Positions 9,060 to 17,249 are shown, counted from the stretch's first letter. The stretch is 64,000 nt of DNA from an alpha proteobacterium IMCC14465 (GCA_000293845.2 ALYF01000006.1:26001-90000), one strand, 5' to 3'. The notes: generated by a model not told the origin, from the letters alone. A program made the numbers and translations.

Positions 9060-10048
9060 GACTTCCTATGTCTCTTATATAAGATAGGCAAACTTGCGAG
9101 CAAGGCAAGGCCGAGGCTTGCCAACATATTATATCCCGCAAGAGAAAGACCAAATAGACGCCATGGCGCTTCACTGCATGATGGCGGCGCGTCATTTTCT
9201 AGAGATTTAATCAGCTCTTCAATATTTGTAATTTCCATCCTGCCTCCTACACAGGAGGATGGCCCGGGCCAATAGCCCCATTCAATGCCTGCGTGATAAC
9301 CGCCATAGGCGGCATTAGCTAAAAATATGAGCGTGAGAAGCATAAAGCTGGCAGAGGACAGGGTTGGTTTTTTTGTCCCCGTCAGGGCGGCGATAAGGCC
9401 AAGTGGCAGGGCGACATAAAAAGCAATGCGTTGATTGAGACATAGCGGGCAGGGGGCGAGGCCCATTAAATGTTCAAAGCCAAAAACAGCGGCGAGAATG
9501 CCAAGACTGCCAAGGCTTATCATGATGCCACGCCGCAAGGGATTAAATAACCAAAGGCGAATATTAATCATTAAGGCGGCTGTCACGCCATAAAACCTGA
9601 TGGTGCGCCCGATGATGCAGGCCACCAGAAAACTTATCGGCTCCATTGCCACAACACCGCTGGCAATCGTGGCAACTTTGAAAGGCACGAAACTTATGGC
9701 GCTGACAATCACAATCCAGAAACCCCAATCTGCGTAAAAGCTCGTAAATTTATCAAACGCGGCTTGCGCGCCATAGGCGTCGAGAATGGGTGACCCGATA
9801 AGCTCAAACAAATATCGCCCGATGATATATCCCAAAATGGCGCCGAGAACTGACGCCAGCGTACAGATAAAAGCGTAGAACCAAGCGCGGGATTTATCTG
9901 CCAGCACCATGGGCGCGAGCATCACATCTGGGGGGATGGGGAAGAACGAGCTTTCAATGAACGAAACCCCTGCCAGCGCCCATTTCGCGCGCGCATGGGT
10001 GGCAAGAGACTGACACCATTCATAGAGTTTTTTTAAAGACTGTCGCAT
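9056..10048 (-). CDS. YqaA/DedA-type membrane protein fused to DsbB-like disulfide oxidoreductase
   Basis: A 330-aa membrane protein in two parts. Residues 1-160 resemble the YqaA branch of the DedA (SNARE-associated/VTT) family: ESSFFPIPPDVMLAPMVL, then GAILGYIIGR and FVPFKVATIASG. Residues 165-330 resemble DsbB: the cytosolic-side pair CPLC at 200-203 followed by the typical NQR, a second periplasmic pair C266/C291, and four predicted helices. DsbB passes electrons from DsbA to quinone. In related bacteria these are usually two adjacent genes before coq7. Here one frame is continuous, with an internal Met160 where a separate DsbB could once have started but without a clear ribosome-binding site. 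It overlaps coq7 by four bases. Confidence 0.83.
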   Translation of the reverse strand: MRQSLKKLYEWCQSLATHARAKWALAGVSFIESSFFPIPPDVMLAPMVLADKSRAWFYAFICTLASVLGAILGYIIGRYLFELIGSPILDAYGAQAAFDKFTSFYADWGFWIVIVSAISFVPFKVATIASGVVAMEPISFLVACIIGRTIRFYGVTAALMINIRLWLFNPLRRGIMISLGSLGILAAVFGFEHLMGLAPCPLCLNQRIAFYVALPLGLIAALTGTKKPTLSSASFMLLTLIFLANAAYGGYHAGIEWGYWPGPSSCVGGRMEITNIEELIKSLENDAPPSCSEAPWRLFGLSLAGYNMLASLGLALLASLPILYKRHRKS

Positions 10049-10259
10049 TATGTATTAAATTGTTTATTGAAGTGCTTGGCGCCCCTATTGGCGCTCCTCT
10101 AACTATGAACAAAACCTACTCATTAATCTTGGATTTGGAAAGATAATTTAAAACCTGTCGCCGCGCGGGTCGTGATTTTATGATTTATTGCTTTCGGGTG
10201 AGACACTGAAAGTCATTCTGGACGTGCTGAAACTTTCTGTTATATTGCACGCCTGCACG

Positions 10260-10346
10260 GCCCTCGTGGCGGAATTGGTAGACGCGACGGATTCAAAATC
10301 CGTTGCCTTCACGGGCGTGCCAGTTCGAGTCTGGCCGAGGGCACCA
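10260..10346 (+). tRNA. tRNA-Leu (anticodon CAA)
   Basis: An 87-nt leucine tRNA with a long variable arm. The acceptor stem GCCCTCG pairs with CGAGGGC, and the CCA tail is encoded at 10344-10346. The anticodon stem ACGGA/TCCGT encloses loop TTCAAAA, giving anticodon CAA. The T-arm contains TTCGAGT. The AT-rich accessory patch begins shortly after its 3' end, so this 3' end is worth considering as an old integration site, although I see no direct repeat of it downstream. Confidence 0.97.
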
Positions 10347-10514
10347 AACTTTCTTCACAAATATCCCCATCTGGATATTTATGATGCACATTTTGACCTA
10401 ATTTGTAAAAAAGCAGAATTTCCGCCATATTTTGCAATTTTTTTCACTTAAAACACAACAAATTCATAGTTGCTTAATATAGTCGGGCTATATTAGTTCG
10501 TATTAGGAAATGTG

Positions 10515-10829
10515 ATGCGTCGATTAATTTTGTTTTTTGTCATAAGTCTTTATCTTCCCCAGCCCGTTTTTGCAGGGGGGATTACGTTTGTCGGCGCGGC
10601 CACAACGCATTGCGAATTATGGTCAGATGACAAAAATGATAATGGCAGACGCTATTGCCGCCGCCGGGCTGAAACACCTTCCTCCAAACCTTCTACATGC
10701 CGCTTAAAAGGCAAGACTAAGAAAGAAGGCATTTGGAATTGCGTTTATAAGCGCGCCGGATGGAAGCGGATGGACAAAAAAATGTCGATGGAACCCGGTT
10801 TTGCTTGCCCTGGCACAGTTAAGTGCTGA
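10515..10829 (+). CDS. Secreted six-cysteine small protein, unknown function
   Basis: A 104-aa protein not recognised as a known family. ATG 10515 follows TAGGAAA. The N-terminus is a clean signal peptide (MRRLILFFVISLYLPQPVFAGG, read with cleavage after FAG or nearby). The mature part of about 83 residues is very basic and has six cysteines, the last as the C-terminal residue, which suggests three disulfides in the periplasm or outside. It stands between the tRNA-Leu and a set of convergent small membrane genes. Confidence 0.65.
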   Translation: MRRLILFFVISLYLPQPVFAGGITFVGAATTHCELWSDDKNDNGRRYCRRRAETPSSKPSTCRLKGKTKKEGIWNCVYKRAGWKRMDKKMSMEPGFACPGTVKC

Positions 10830-10842
10830 GCTGTTTCCACTC

Positions 10843-10974
10843 TTATCTATCTTCTTTCTCCTCTTTTGAGCGATTATCCCGCTGTTGTTTGTAGAAGGGT
10901 TGCATGACGGCACGGATTGCTTCTTTGAAGAAGTAGCAAAATCCTAAGATGGTGCCGCACGCCCCTAATCCCAT
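10843..10974 (-). CDS. Possible 43-aa single-pass membrane protein
   Basis: An open frame below the usual length cutoff. It begins MGLGACGTILGFCYFF, a hydrophobic helix, then an amphipathic EAIRAVMQPFYKQQ stretch and a highly charged tail ending KEEKEDR. The frame continues upstream without a stop for about 20 more codons but has no ATG there. A GTG at 10989 is an alternative start. It follows the MotA-like gene on the same strand by about 110 bases. The composition is protein-like; function unknown. Could be the remnant of a longer gene. Confidence 0.4.
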   Translation of the reverse strand: MGLGACGTILGFCYFFKEAIRAVMQPFYKQQRDNRSKEEKEDR

Positions 10975-11032
10975 GAAGACTTGCACCCACGGTGTGAGTT
11001 GAAGAAACTGCTGGATAAGTGATTTGAGAAAC

Positions 11033-11046
11033 TAGTGAAGAGATAA
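11033..11046. repeat. 14-bp direct repeat, copy 1 (copy 2 at 11945-11958)
   Basis: The sequence TAGTGAAGAGATAA occurs here and again at 11945-11958 in the same orientation. The two copies bracket about 0.9 kb holding the MotA-like gene and the 93-aa gene. The repeat could be a footprint of an insertion or duplication, or chance in AT-rich DNA. Confidence 0.5.
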
Positions 11047-11083
11047 GACATTTCAGTCTAATCACTGTCATAACGGCTCAAAT

Positions 11084-11440
11084 TTATTCTGGTTCACTGA
11101 ACGTAATCGCAACAAGCTTCAGCATGTACCCATAAAAAATAGTTGTCATCGCAACGGCAAAAGCGGGGGCTATATTTGACATATTGCCCCAGTCATCCTG
11201 AGTTGAATTCGTCATGATTGTAATGAGACCAATAATTGTTCCAATCCAACCAAAATAAATAGTACCGTCTCCAAACTGCCGGACATAAGCACCTTCTTGA
11301 CCCTTTAGTAAAGCAAATCCAACCCCGCCTCCAAACACCATAATGAAGCTGTTAAGATCTATGAAAGCATCCGCACCGAGCGTTACTACTGCCCCGCCGA
11401 CAAGAAGAAAACAAATAGCCAATCCCAAATATCTTTTCAT
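11084..11440 (-). CDS. Compact MotA/TolQ/ExbB-like membrane protein
   Basis: A 118-aa membrane protein. Two N-terminal helices include DLNSFIMVFGGGVGFALLKG. A pair of C-terminal helices carries the MotA/ExbB core pattern: YFGWIGTIIGLITIM, then a loop, then IAPAFAVAMTTIFYGYMLKLV. In MotA, this region forms the proton-channel helices. The large cytoplasmic loop and the other helices are missing. It starts at ATG 11440 with GAGG five bases upstream. Neighbours are small uncharacterised genes, with no MotB or ExbD homologue in reach, so a motor or transport role is only a family-based guess. Confidence 0.6.
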   Translation of the reverse strand: MKRYLGLAICFLLVGGAVVTLGADAFIDLNSFIMVFGGGVGFALLKGQEGAYVRQFGDGTIYFGWIGTIIGLITIMTNSTQDDWGNMSNIAPAFAVAMTTIFYGYMLKLVAITFSEPE

Positions 11441-11566
11441 TTGACCTCAAGTTGATTAATTATGAACCACTCAGATAAACGTAACTTTTTAAAAAGGGTG
11501 AATCTGTTTACCATTTTGCGTTTAAAAGCGCAACTTGGTGAAAAAATGAGAGCTACATTTTCTTGA

Positions 11567-11848
11567 TTATTCAAAAGTGAGTGTTTCACGCTTAAAATAA
11601 TAATCATCAATGCCGCACTCTTTCCAAGCAAGTCGGATTAATCTGTTACACTCATTATCCGTGTCAGCCCAGAACGTATTTTCTTCATACGCCTCATAAC
11701 TCTCAGACAAAACAAGGCATCCCATTTTACCGTCTGAACGCATGCCGCATCGTGTAAATATACTATTTGGTTGGTTGATACCAATGTTTGGAGTGAAAGC
11801 AGGGAAAGAGTGGTTGTCTTCTATGGTTATCGTTTCCTGTTTATCCAT
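11567..11848 (-). CDS. Hypothetical acidic 93-aa protein
   Basis: A soluble protein of 93 aa with no recognised family. The second half, with WADTDNECNRLIRLAWKECG, looks like a real folded domain. It has four cysteines and no signal peptide or membrane helix. The ribosome-binding site before ATG 11848 is weak. It is on the same strand as and upstream of the MotA-like gene. A competing frame on the opposite strand (11742-11942) has a hydrophobic segment, so the coding strand is not certain. Confidence 0.45.
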   Translation of the reverse strand: MDKQETITIEDNHSFPAFTPNIGINQPNSIFTRCGMRSDGKMGCLVLSESYEAYEENTFWADTDNECNRLIRLAWKECGIDDYYFKRETLTFE

Positions 11849-11944
11849 CGCATTTTTTTCATTTATTCATTACATCGTTTTAGGAAAGTTTCATCCGTGG
11901 GCTAAAATGCCTGAAAAGAAAAACGAACAAACAGATAGATAAGT

Positions 11945-11958
11945 TAGTGAAGAGATAA
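11945..11958. repeat. 14-bp direct repeat, copy 2
   Basis: Second copy of TAGTGAAGAGATAA, identical to 11033-11046 over 14 bases. Confidence 0.5.
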
Positions 11959-12036
11959 AACCACCACTTGATGGTCTATCTAAATAATACGCAGTTTGAG
12001 ATAATGAGTCGTGATTGAGTAGATTTGTTTGGTGCA

Positions 12037-12165
12037 TTACTCTTCCTTGTAATCCTCTTCGAGAATTCCCTTTTGTTTCAGGGTCTTTATAAGTTTTTCT
12101 AGTCGGACTAATGCTACAACCCCGACCATTCCAAAAACAAAACCCATTACTGCTAAACCGTCCAT
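12037..12165 (-). CDS. 42-aa single-pass membrane protein
   Basis: Starts MDGLAVMGFVFGMVGVVALV, one strongly hydrophobic helix, followed by a charged amphipathic tail RLEKLIKTLKQKG and an acidic end. The ATG at 12165 is preceded by AGAAGA at a suitable distance. Small proteins with a glycine-rich MGFVFGMVG-type helix and a Lys/Glu coiled tail recur in Proteobacteria, though I cannot name a family. A longer frame on the same strand (11891-12235) in another phase has poor protein character and is taken as a shadow. Confidence 0.62.
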   Translation of the reverse strand: MDGLAVMGFVFGMVGVVALVRLEKLIKTLKQKGILEEDYKEE

Positions 12166-12397
12166 AATATTCTTCTTTTAATGCACCATTCTTTTCTACT
12201 CTACCATAGTAGAATGATTTTATTTCATTCTCCAATAGACTTGTTTTTGTTCTAAAACATGTTCGGTTTGTTTTGGGTATGCGAGTTCATAAAAATACAT
12301 AAAACATTCTACAATCCTATATTGACAAATAATTGACATATAAAATATAGGGTAAAAAAACTAAACGATTACAACACACTAATATGCGACCCTTATG

Positions 12398-12435
<38 letters not shown>

Positions 12436-12580
12436 AATAAGCACTAACGACCAAAACCAATGCTATGCGTGCATTGCAGATGAGACGTTGTTCTACTCTT
12501 TGTTCATAATCTTTGAAACTTGCTGATTGATACAAATATGTAAATAATATTTATAAGAACAATATTCAGCAGGTTTCAAA

Positions 12581-13153
12581 ATGACCGAATTCGAACAAGC
12601 ACGACTAACTTATCTTATTATTATTCTCGTTTTTATTGTTTGCTCATTTGGTTTTTATTATCGCAAAAATTTTGAGAAAATATCTCGGCATTTTTTATCT
12701 TGGTGTTTGATTTTTATTGGTCTTGTTACGGCTTATGGTTTTAAAGATGTTTTAATCGCCGCGCTTTTCCCTTATATCGGTCATCAAACTGGCGAGACTT
12801 TTGTTTATTCAAAAGCGGAAGATGGGCATTTTTATCTTCAGCTAGTTATTAATGGTGAGAAGGTTAAATTCCTGCTTGATACAGGCGCCACCAATCTTGT
12901 TTTAAATAAAAAAACGGCTGAGAGTGTAGGGTTTGACCTGAATGCATTATCTTATAATTTAAACACCTATACCGCCAATGGTATCTCAAGAAGTGCCAAA
13001 ATTCTCATTCAAGAAATTAAAATAGGGACTTTATATGAGCGTGATGTCTCGGCGATGGTGGCAGAAGGGGATTTATTCATGCCGCTTTTAGGTATGACAT
13101 TTCTGAGTCAATTTGGCGAAATAAGCATTAATGGCGATAAGCTTACTCTTTAA
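12581..13153 (+). CDS. Retropepsin-like aspartic protease, membrane-anchored (TIGR02281 type)
   Basis: A 190-aa protein with two N-terminal hydrophobic helices (about 8-26 and 39-63) and a C-terminal clan AA retropepsin-like domain. The catalytic motif LLDTGATNLVL has DTGA at 100-103. A flap-like NTYTANGISR region and a closing MPLLGMTFLSQF follow. Active as a homodimer in this family, with the domain predicted on the periplasmic side. Caulobacter PerP, which cleaves the polarity factor PodJ, is a relative, but specific equivalence cannot be claimed. Confidence 0.85.
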   Translation: MTEFEQARLTYLIIILVFIVCSFGFYYRKNFEKISRHFLSWCLIFIGLVTAYGFKDVLIAALFPYIGHQTGETFVYSKAEDGHFYLQLVINGEKVKFLLDTGATNLVLNKKTAESVGFDLNALSYNLNTYTANGISRSAKILIQEIKIGTLYERDVSAMVAEGDLFMPLLGMTFLSQFGEISINGDKLTL

Positions 13154-13203
13154 AAATAGACCCCGCCGCATCAACATATGAGGCGCATGCCTCACGATCG
13201 GCT

Positions 13204-14403
13204 TCAATCGGTGACATTATAAGCATAGACTTTATCGAGCTGATAGGTCAGCGCGGGCGGAAAAATGCGCGTGCCTGCAAATAAGGCGTTACGGGCCAAT
13301 GCTTTGATGCCGGACGCATGGTAAAGCGCGGCATTGCGGCGGGATATGTCATAGAGACTTGCCACGCGTTTTTGGCGTTTTTGTTGAAACAGGGCCAGCC
13401 CGTCTGTCAGCGATGCGGTATTTTCTAAAGAAGTCGCGATGACATAAGCATCTTCAATCGCCATTGCCGCGCCCTGCGCCATAAACGGCAAAATAGGGTG
13501 ACACGCATCCCCTATTAAAACCGTGCGGGAATGATGCCATTTTGGGGGGGCGGGGCGGTCAAACAGCCCCCATAAATAAGTCTCGGTACAGGCTTGGAGA
13601 AGTGACTCGACCGCACTGTCCCAGCCCGCAAAAGCCCTCCGTAATGTGTCGATATCGCCCGGTAGCATCCAGCTTTCTTCGGTCCATGCCGCGCGCTCTT
13701 CGACAGCAATGAAATTTATGAGTGAGCCTTCTCTTAGGCGGTAGGCAACGACATGTTTGCCCGGGCCGACCCATACGCTCACGCCCTCAGGCGGTTGTAT
13801 CTTGAGCTGGTCGGTTGGCACCAGCCCGCGCCAAGCAATCTGTCCGGTGAAATCTGCCGAACCGCCAGCTGGATTATGCGGGTGGAGCGTTTTGCGTATT
13901 TGAGACGACAGGCCATCTGCCCCGATAAGAAGGCCTGCTGAAAATTTATTACCCAACTGTGTGTTCACAACAACCGCCGCATCAGTTTCTTCATATGTTG
14001 TGATTGTTTCATTGAATAAAATCTTGATGCCAGCCTCATTAGCGGCCTTAAAAAGCACGTCGATTAAATCCGCACGATGGCAATGCCAGTAGCCCGCCCC
14101 ATATCGGCGTTCAAACTCAGCGCCCATCTTTTGGGTCAGCAGGGGCGTGCCGGATTGGAAGTCCCGTATCGCCAATCCAGCGGGGATGTCAGCTTTGGGT
14201 TCGAGCCGGTCACTCACGCCAATCGCGGTCAACACATGCAAGGCGTTCGGGCTCAGCTGAATACCCGCGCCGACATTTTGCAAGGCGGGGGCTTGTTCCA
14301 ACACGGTGACGTCATGTCCGGATTGGCGTAAGCACAAGGCGGCCGTTAAACCGGCAATGCCGGCGCCAGCGATGAGTATAGTGTGTTTGTCGGCCTTAGA
14401 CAC
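13204..14403 (-). CDS. FAD-dependent aromatic monooxygenase
   Basis: Group A flavoprotein monooxygenase (399 aa) in the UbiH/salicylate hydroxylase superfamily. The dinucleotide-binding GAGIAGL is at residues 13-19. The LLIGADGLSSQIR motif is central. The second FAD motif GDACHPILPFMAQGA is near residue 300. It is divergent from coq4 with about 150 bp between start codons, so a role in ubiquinone ring hydroxylation is possible. Similarity to 3-hydroxybenzoate/salicylate hydroxylases makes catabolism equally plausible. Confidence 0.82.
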   Translation of the reverse strand: MSKADKHTILIAGAGIAGLTAALCLRQSGHDVTVLEQAPALQNVGAGIQLSPNALHVLTAIGVSDRLEPKADIPAGLAIRDFQSGTPLLTQKMGAEFERRYGAGYWHCHRADLIDVLFKAANEAGIKILFNETITTYEETDAAVVVNTQLGNKFSAGLLIGADGLSSQIRKTLHPHNPAGGSADFTGQIAWRGLVPTDQLKIQPPEGVSVWVGPGKHVVAYRLREGSLINFIAVEERAAWTEESWMLPGDIDTLRRAFAGWDSAVESLLQACTETYLWGLFDRPAPPKWHHSRTVLIGDACHPILPFMAQGAAMAIEDAYVIATSLENTASLTDGLALFQQKRQKRVASLYDISRRNAALYHASGIKALARNALFAGTRIFPPALTYQLDKVYAYNVTD

Positions 14404-14554
14404 GTTCCCGAAACCTTCTCGAAACCTCTACCAATTTGATGCGCTTATTTGTCTCTGCCTAGAAGTCTGTTTAAAACGCCTATTTGCATCATAATTGATT
14501 GAATTTGTTCTCATAACATTTATGTTTGCGATAGTTAAATTATTGAGGTTCATT

Positions 14555-15319
14555 ATGGCGGAGAATTCATCTAAGTCGGCAGGTAAAGCCCCTGGTCTTT
14601 TTGATGCTATTGTGGCGGTTAAGCGGTTGATTGCTGATAAAGAAGATACGTCGCAAGTCTTCACTATTCTTGAGGCATTGGGCAAAAAGTCTGCAGGCAA
14701 AAGCTGGCAAAAGTTTAAAAAGCATCCGAATTATTCTTTGCTGCGCGAACAGCCTCCTTTGATGAATTTTCTGTGCGATCAAAAATGGTTGGCCTCGCTC
14801 CCAGAAGGCAGTTTGGGTCGGCAGTATCTTCAATTTCTGCAAAACGAAAATATTTCAGCAGAGGGTCTTATGGAGGCCAGCGAAAAAGGTTTCAGCGGAT
14901 CGCGTAAGTTGGCAGATGAAATTTTGGAATTTCACCATCGTCAAAGAGATGCGCATGATTTATGGCATGTGATTACAGGATATGGGCGCGACCCGCTTGG
15001 TGAATTATGTCTGCTGGCTGTGTCCTATCGTCTGCTTGGCAATCCAGGCTTGTTGCTGATTATTCTTTTTGGTGGTCGGCATATTAAGAAGCATAATCCG
15101 GGGTTTAAATTCTGGAAGGCGATTGGTGAAGGCTTTCGCCATGGGCGTGAGATGGTCTGGTTGCCGGCAGTAGATTGGAAAGAAGTCCTGCCCCGCCCGA
15201 TTGAGGAAGCGCGAAGCATGTTGAACATCCAGACCCCTGAACTCTATCAGGATATTATCAAAGCGACGCAAGATCAGGGTGGCATTCATTTTGACGAGCA
15301 GTTGAGCGCCGCTGAATAA
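14555..15319 (+). CDS. Coq4-family ubiquinone biosynthesis protein
   Basis: A 254-aa Coq4 homologue. The diagnostic metal site H-D-x-x-H-x11-E is complete: HDLWHVITGYGRDPLGE with H134, D135, H138 and E150. Coq4 takes part in ubiquinone head-group processing and organises the Coq complex. ATG 14555 is chosen because GAGG lies six bases upstream; upstream in-frame starts lack one. The stop codon overlaps the next ATG (TAATG), so it is coupled to the ArsC-like gene. Confidence 0.88.
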   Translation: MAENSSKSAGKAPGLFDAIVAVKRLIADKEDTSQVFTILEALGKKSAGKSWQKFKKHPNYSLLREQPPLMNFLCDQKWLASLPEGSLGRQYLQFLQNENISAEGLMEASEKGFSGSRKLADEILEFHHRQRDAHDLWHVITGYGRDPLGELCLLAVSYRLLGNPGLLLIILFGGRHIKKHNPGFKFWKAIGEGFRHGREMVWLPAVDWKEVLPRPIEEARSMLNIQTPELYQDIIKATQDQGGIHFDEQLSAAE

Positions 15320-15669
15320 TGCTCAATGTTTACGGCCTGAAAAATTGTGATACCTGCCGTAAAGCCTTGAGCTGGTTGCAGTCTGAAAATATTGCCCACC
15401 AGTTTTTTGACATCAGAAAAGACGGGTTCACCGAAACAGACCTTAAACGCTGGCTGGCAGCTTTGGGGCATGAGCAACTCATTAATCGTCGCGGCACGAG
15501 CTGGCGTAATCTTGACGCCGCTGTTCAGGAAAGTCTGAGTGAGAAAACCGCCGCCGCGCTAGTGCTGACTGAACCGGCCTTGATGAAACGTCCGATTTTT
15601 GATGATGGCAATAAATTTGTGATTTGCGGCTTCAAAGCTGAACAGCAGGATGCGCTTAAATCTCTTTAG
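15319..15669 (+). CDS. ArsC/Spx-like thioredoxin-fold protein (YffB type)
   Basis: A 116-aa small thioredoxin-fold protein. The N-terminal LKNCDTCRKALSWL has C10 and C13 in the CxxC/CxxS position of arsenate reductase-like proteins. The ending of the fold, LMKRPIFDDGNKFVICGF, matches the ArsC/YffB family. YffB relatives are glutathione-dependent thiol reductases rather than true arsenate reductases. Start overlaps the coq4 stop by one base; the 3' end overlaps convergent tusA-like by four bases. Confidence 0.85.
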   Translation: MLNVYGLKNCDTCRKALSWLQSENIAHQFFDIRKDGFTETDLKRWLAALGHEQLINRRGTSWRNLDAAVQESLSEKTAAALVLTEPALMKRPIFDDGNKFVICGFKAEQQDALKSL

Positions 15670-15893
15670 TTTTTTAAAACAATAAACTCTACAAAATCTT
15701 CTTTTTGATTAACATGAAGTAATTCATGTCCGGCGGTCTTGCAGAAATGCTCGACATCTAGAGGGGCTACAGGGTCATCCGCCCGTAAAATAATTTGTTC
15801 ACCTTGTGATAAAGCGTCCAGCGCTTTGCGGAGTTTGAGGACCGGAAGGGGACACTTCAAACCCGTCGCATCTAAAATTTTTATATCCTGCAT
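15666..15893 (-). CDS. TusA-family sulfurtransferase
   Basis: A 75-aa TusA/YeeD-type sulfur carrier. The family motif LDATGLKCPLPVLKLRKAL has the acceptor cysteine at residue 14 in the invariant C-P-x-P. ATG 15893 is taken, since the longer frame begins at a TTG within the upstream gene. TusA relays persulfide sulfur for tRNA thiolation or other pathways; the specific partner cannot be read here. Confidence 0.88.
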   Translation of the reverse strand: MQDIKILDATGLKCPLPVLKLRKALDALSQGEQIILRADDPVAPLDVEHFCKTAGHELLHVNQKEDFVEFIVLKN

Positions 15894-15906
15894 CAGCCTG
15901 AGGTTA

Positions 15907-16644
15907 TCAATCCAGCCAGTAATCTTCAATCCACGGGCAGGGTTTTGTGTATTTATAGATTTTCTTCCAATATTTGCCTTCTACAGGCCATTTTCCGACC
16001 ATTGCTTCGTCAGGGTCGGGTTTGCCGGTAAAGGCGACAACCGATGTATTCGGATCAGGTATGGCTGTTTGAAAGAAGTTTAACGGCCAAGCTGGCATAA
16101 TGGTGTGTTTGAAACTGACAACCCAATCAGCCGGCCAATAAACCATTTTGCCGACAGTATCGCTGATATATTTTTGCGATATGCCATATTTCTTTTCAAT
16201 CTTGGCAGGGTCTTTATTGAAGTCGTCAAAGATATGCTTGTAGCGCCCGACGGGAAACCGATAACACGACGTGTTGCCAATATTTTTGCCGATTTGCGTC
16301 CAGTTCTCAGCGACACAATATTCACCCGGTTCATAATCAAAAAAACGATCTAGATCTCCGCAAATCACAATATCTAAATCCAGATAAAGGACATCTCCCT
16401 CTAAATCTCCCAGTGGGTATTGCCAAAGGGATACTTTGCGAAAGGGAGGGCTGTGCGGGTAATCCGGTAGATTAACAGGCGGGATGTCTCTGGTAATCAC
16501 ATCTTCGTCAATACCAATCACATCATCTGTAAAGCAGATTAGACGCGTGGGGCGTTTATTGTAACGCTTAATCGCCCGGTTCATACGGTTCACATATGCC
16601 GACCCGTAGCGGGTTCCCCACTTGATACAAATAACTGTCTGCAA
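15907..16644 (-). CDS. Nucleotide-sugar glycosyltransferase-like protein (GT8-like)
   Basis: A 245-aa protein with a GT-A type layout. The N-terminal strand TVICIKWGTRYG is followed by YVNRMNRAIKRY and a DxD metal motif in VLYLDLDIVICGDLD (D89, D91). Donor and acceptor are unknown; membership of a GT8-like family is inferred from the pattern. The start appears to be TTG at 16644, because an in-frame stop lies just upstream and the first ATG would remove the first beta strand. Encoded alone, not in a surface-polysaccharide cluster. Confidence 0.65.
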   Translation of the reverse strand: MQTVICIKWGTRYGSAYVNRMNRAIKRYNKRPTRLICFTDDVIGIDEDVITRDIPPVNLPDYPHSPPFRKVSLWQYPLGDLEGDVLYLDLDIVICGDLDRFFDYEPGEYCVAENWTQIGKNIGNTSCYRFPVGRYKHIFDDFNKDPAKIEKKYGISQKYISDTVGKMVYWPADWVVSFKHTIMPAWPLNFFQTAIPDPNTSVVAFTGKPDPDEAMVGKWPVEGKYWKKIYKYTKPCPWIEDYWLD

Positions 16645-16766
16645 CGCAACAACTCAACTCAACAAATACAATACTGACGTTCATAAAAGAATTCGGGGGC
16701 TTATGCAAACGCATCAACGTTAGGGGTTTTGCATAAGCCACCCCAACTGACATTAAAAGATGAAAG

Positions 16767-17186
16767 TTACTCGGCTGACGCTTCTTTGAGATAAGCGATA
16801 ACATTGTGACGGTCTGTTTCTTTACGAAGACCCGCAAAAGCCATGCGCCCACCTTTAATTACTTTGCGTGGATTTAAGAGATATGCATCTAGCAAAGTTT
16901 CAGTCCAGACAGGGTTGTCAGCGGCAAAAGCCATCAGACCTTTGGAGTATTTGAAACCGTCAACACTGCCGACCTGACGGCCAATAATATTATTCAAATG
17001 TGGCCCAACACGGTTTTTCGCGCCGGCACCAACAATATGACAGGATTTGCATTTTTTAAATACTTTGGCGCCAGCAGCCGCGTCGCCGATTGGGTAATCT
17101 TCTGCCGAGGCTTGATGGGTAAAGGGTAGGCTAAGCAAAAATAGCCCTACTAGAAAACTTGTGAAAGTGAACGATGTTGATTTCAT
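16767..17186 (-). CDS. Periplasmic class I cytochrome c
   Basis: A 139-aa precursor with a signal peptide cleaved near HQASA. The haem-binding motif CKSCH is at 46-50, followed by VGPHLNNIIGR, typical of cytochrome c2/c550-type proteins. The axial Met is in GGRMAFAGL near the C-terminus. A soluble electron carrier between the bc1 complex and terminal oxidases. ATG 17186 has AAGGAG upstream. Confidence 0.94.
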   Translation of the reverse strand: MKSTSFTFTSFLVGLFLLSLPFTHQASAEDYPIGDAAAGAKVFKKCKSCHIVGAGAKNRVGPHLNNIIGRQVGSVDGFKYSKGLMAFAADNPVWTETLLDAYLLNPRKVIKGGRMAFAGLRKETDRHNVIAYLKEASAE

Positions 17187-17249
17187 CGATTATCTCCTTA
17201 CGAATTTTAAATTATTGAAAAATGAATAGGCAACATTCAAGAATATTCT

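Noticed and set aside
11437..11631. 64-codon frame upstream of the MotA-like gene, minus strand
   Set aside because: It lies partly inside the 93-aa gene in another phase, has poor protein character, and the MotA-like gene has its own ribosome site.
11742..11942. Plus-strand frame with a hydrophobic segment
   Set aside because: No ribosome-binding site at a useful distance; the minus-strand 93-aa frame looks more protein-like. Kept as an alternative only.
11891..12235. 114-codon minus-strand frame
   Set aside because: It overlaps the 42-aa membrane protein in another phase and has a shadow-like composition.
12249..12264. GTTC repeat resembling an alphaproteobacterial SOS (LexA) box
   Set aside because: The spacing is eight bases, whereas the known pattern is GTTC-N7-GTTC, and no repair gene follows.
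15319..15669. ArsC-like gene as arsenate resistance
   Set aside because: The sequence is of the YffB/Spx side of the family, with no arsR or arsB nearby.
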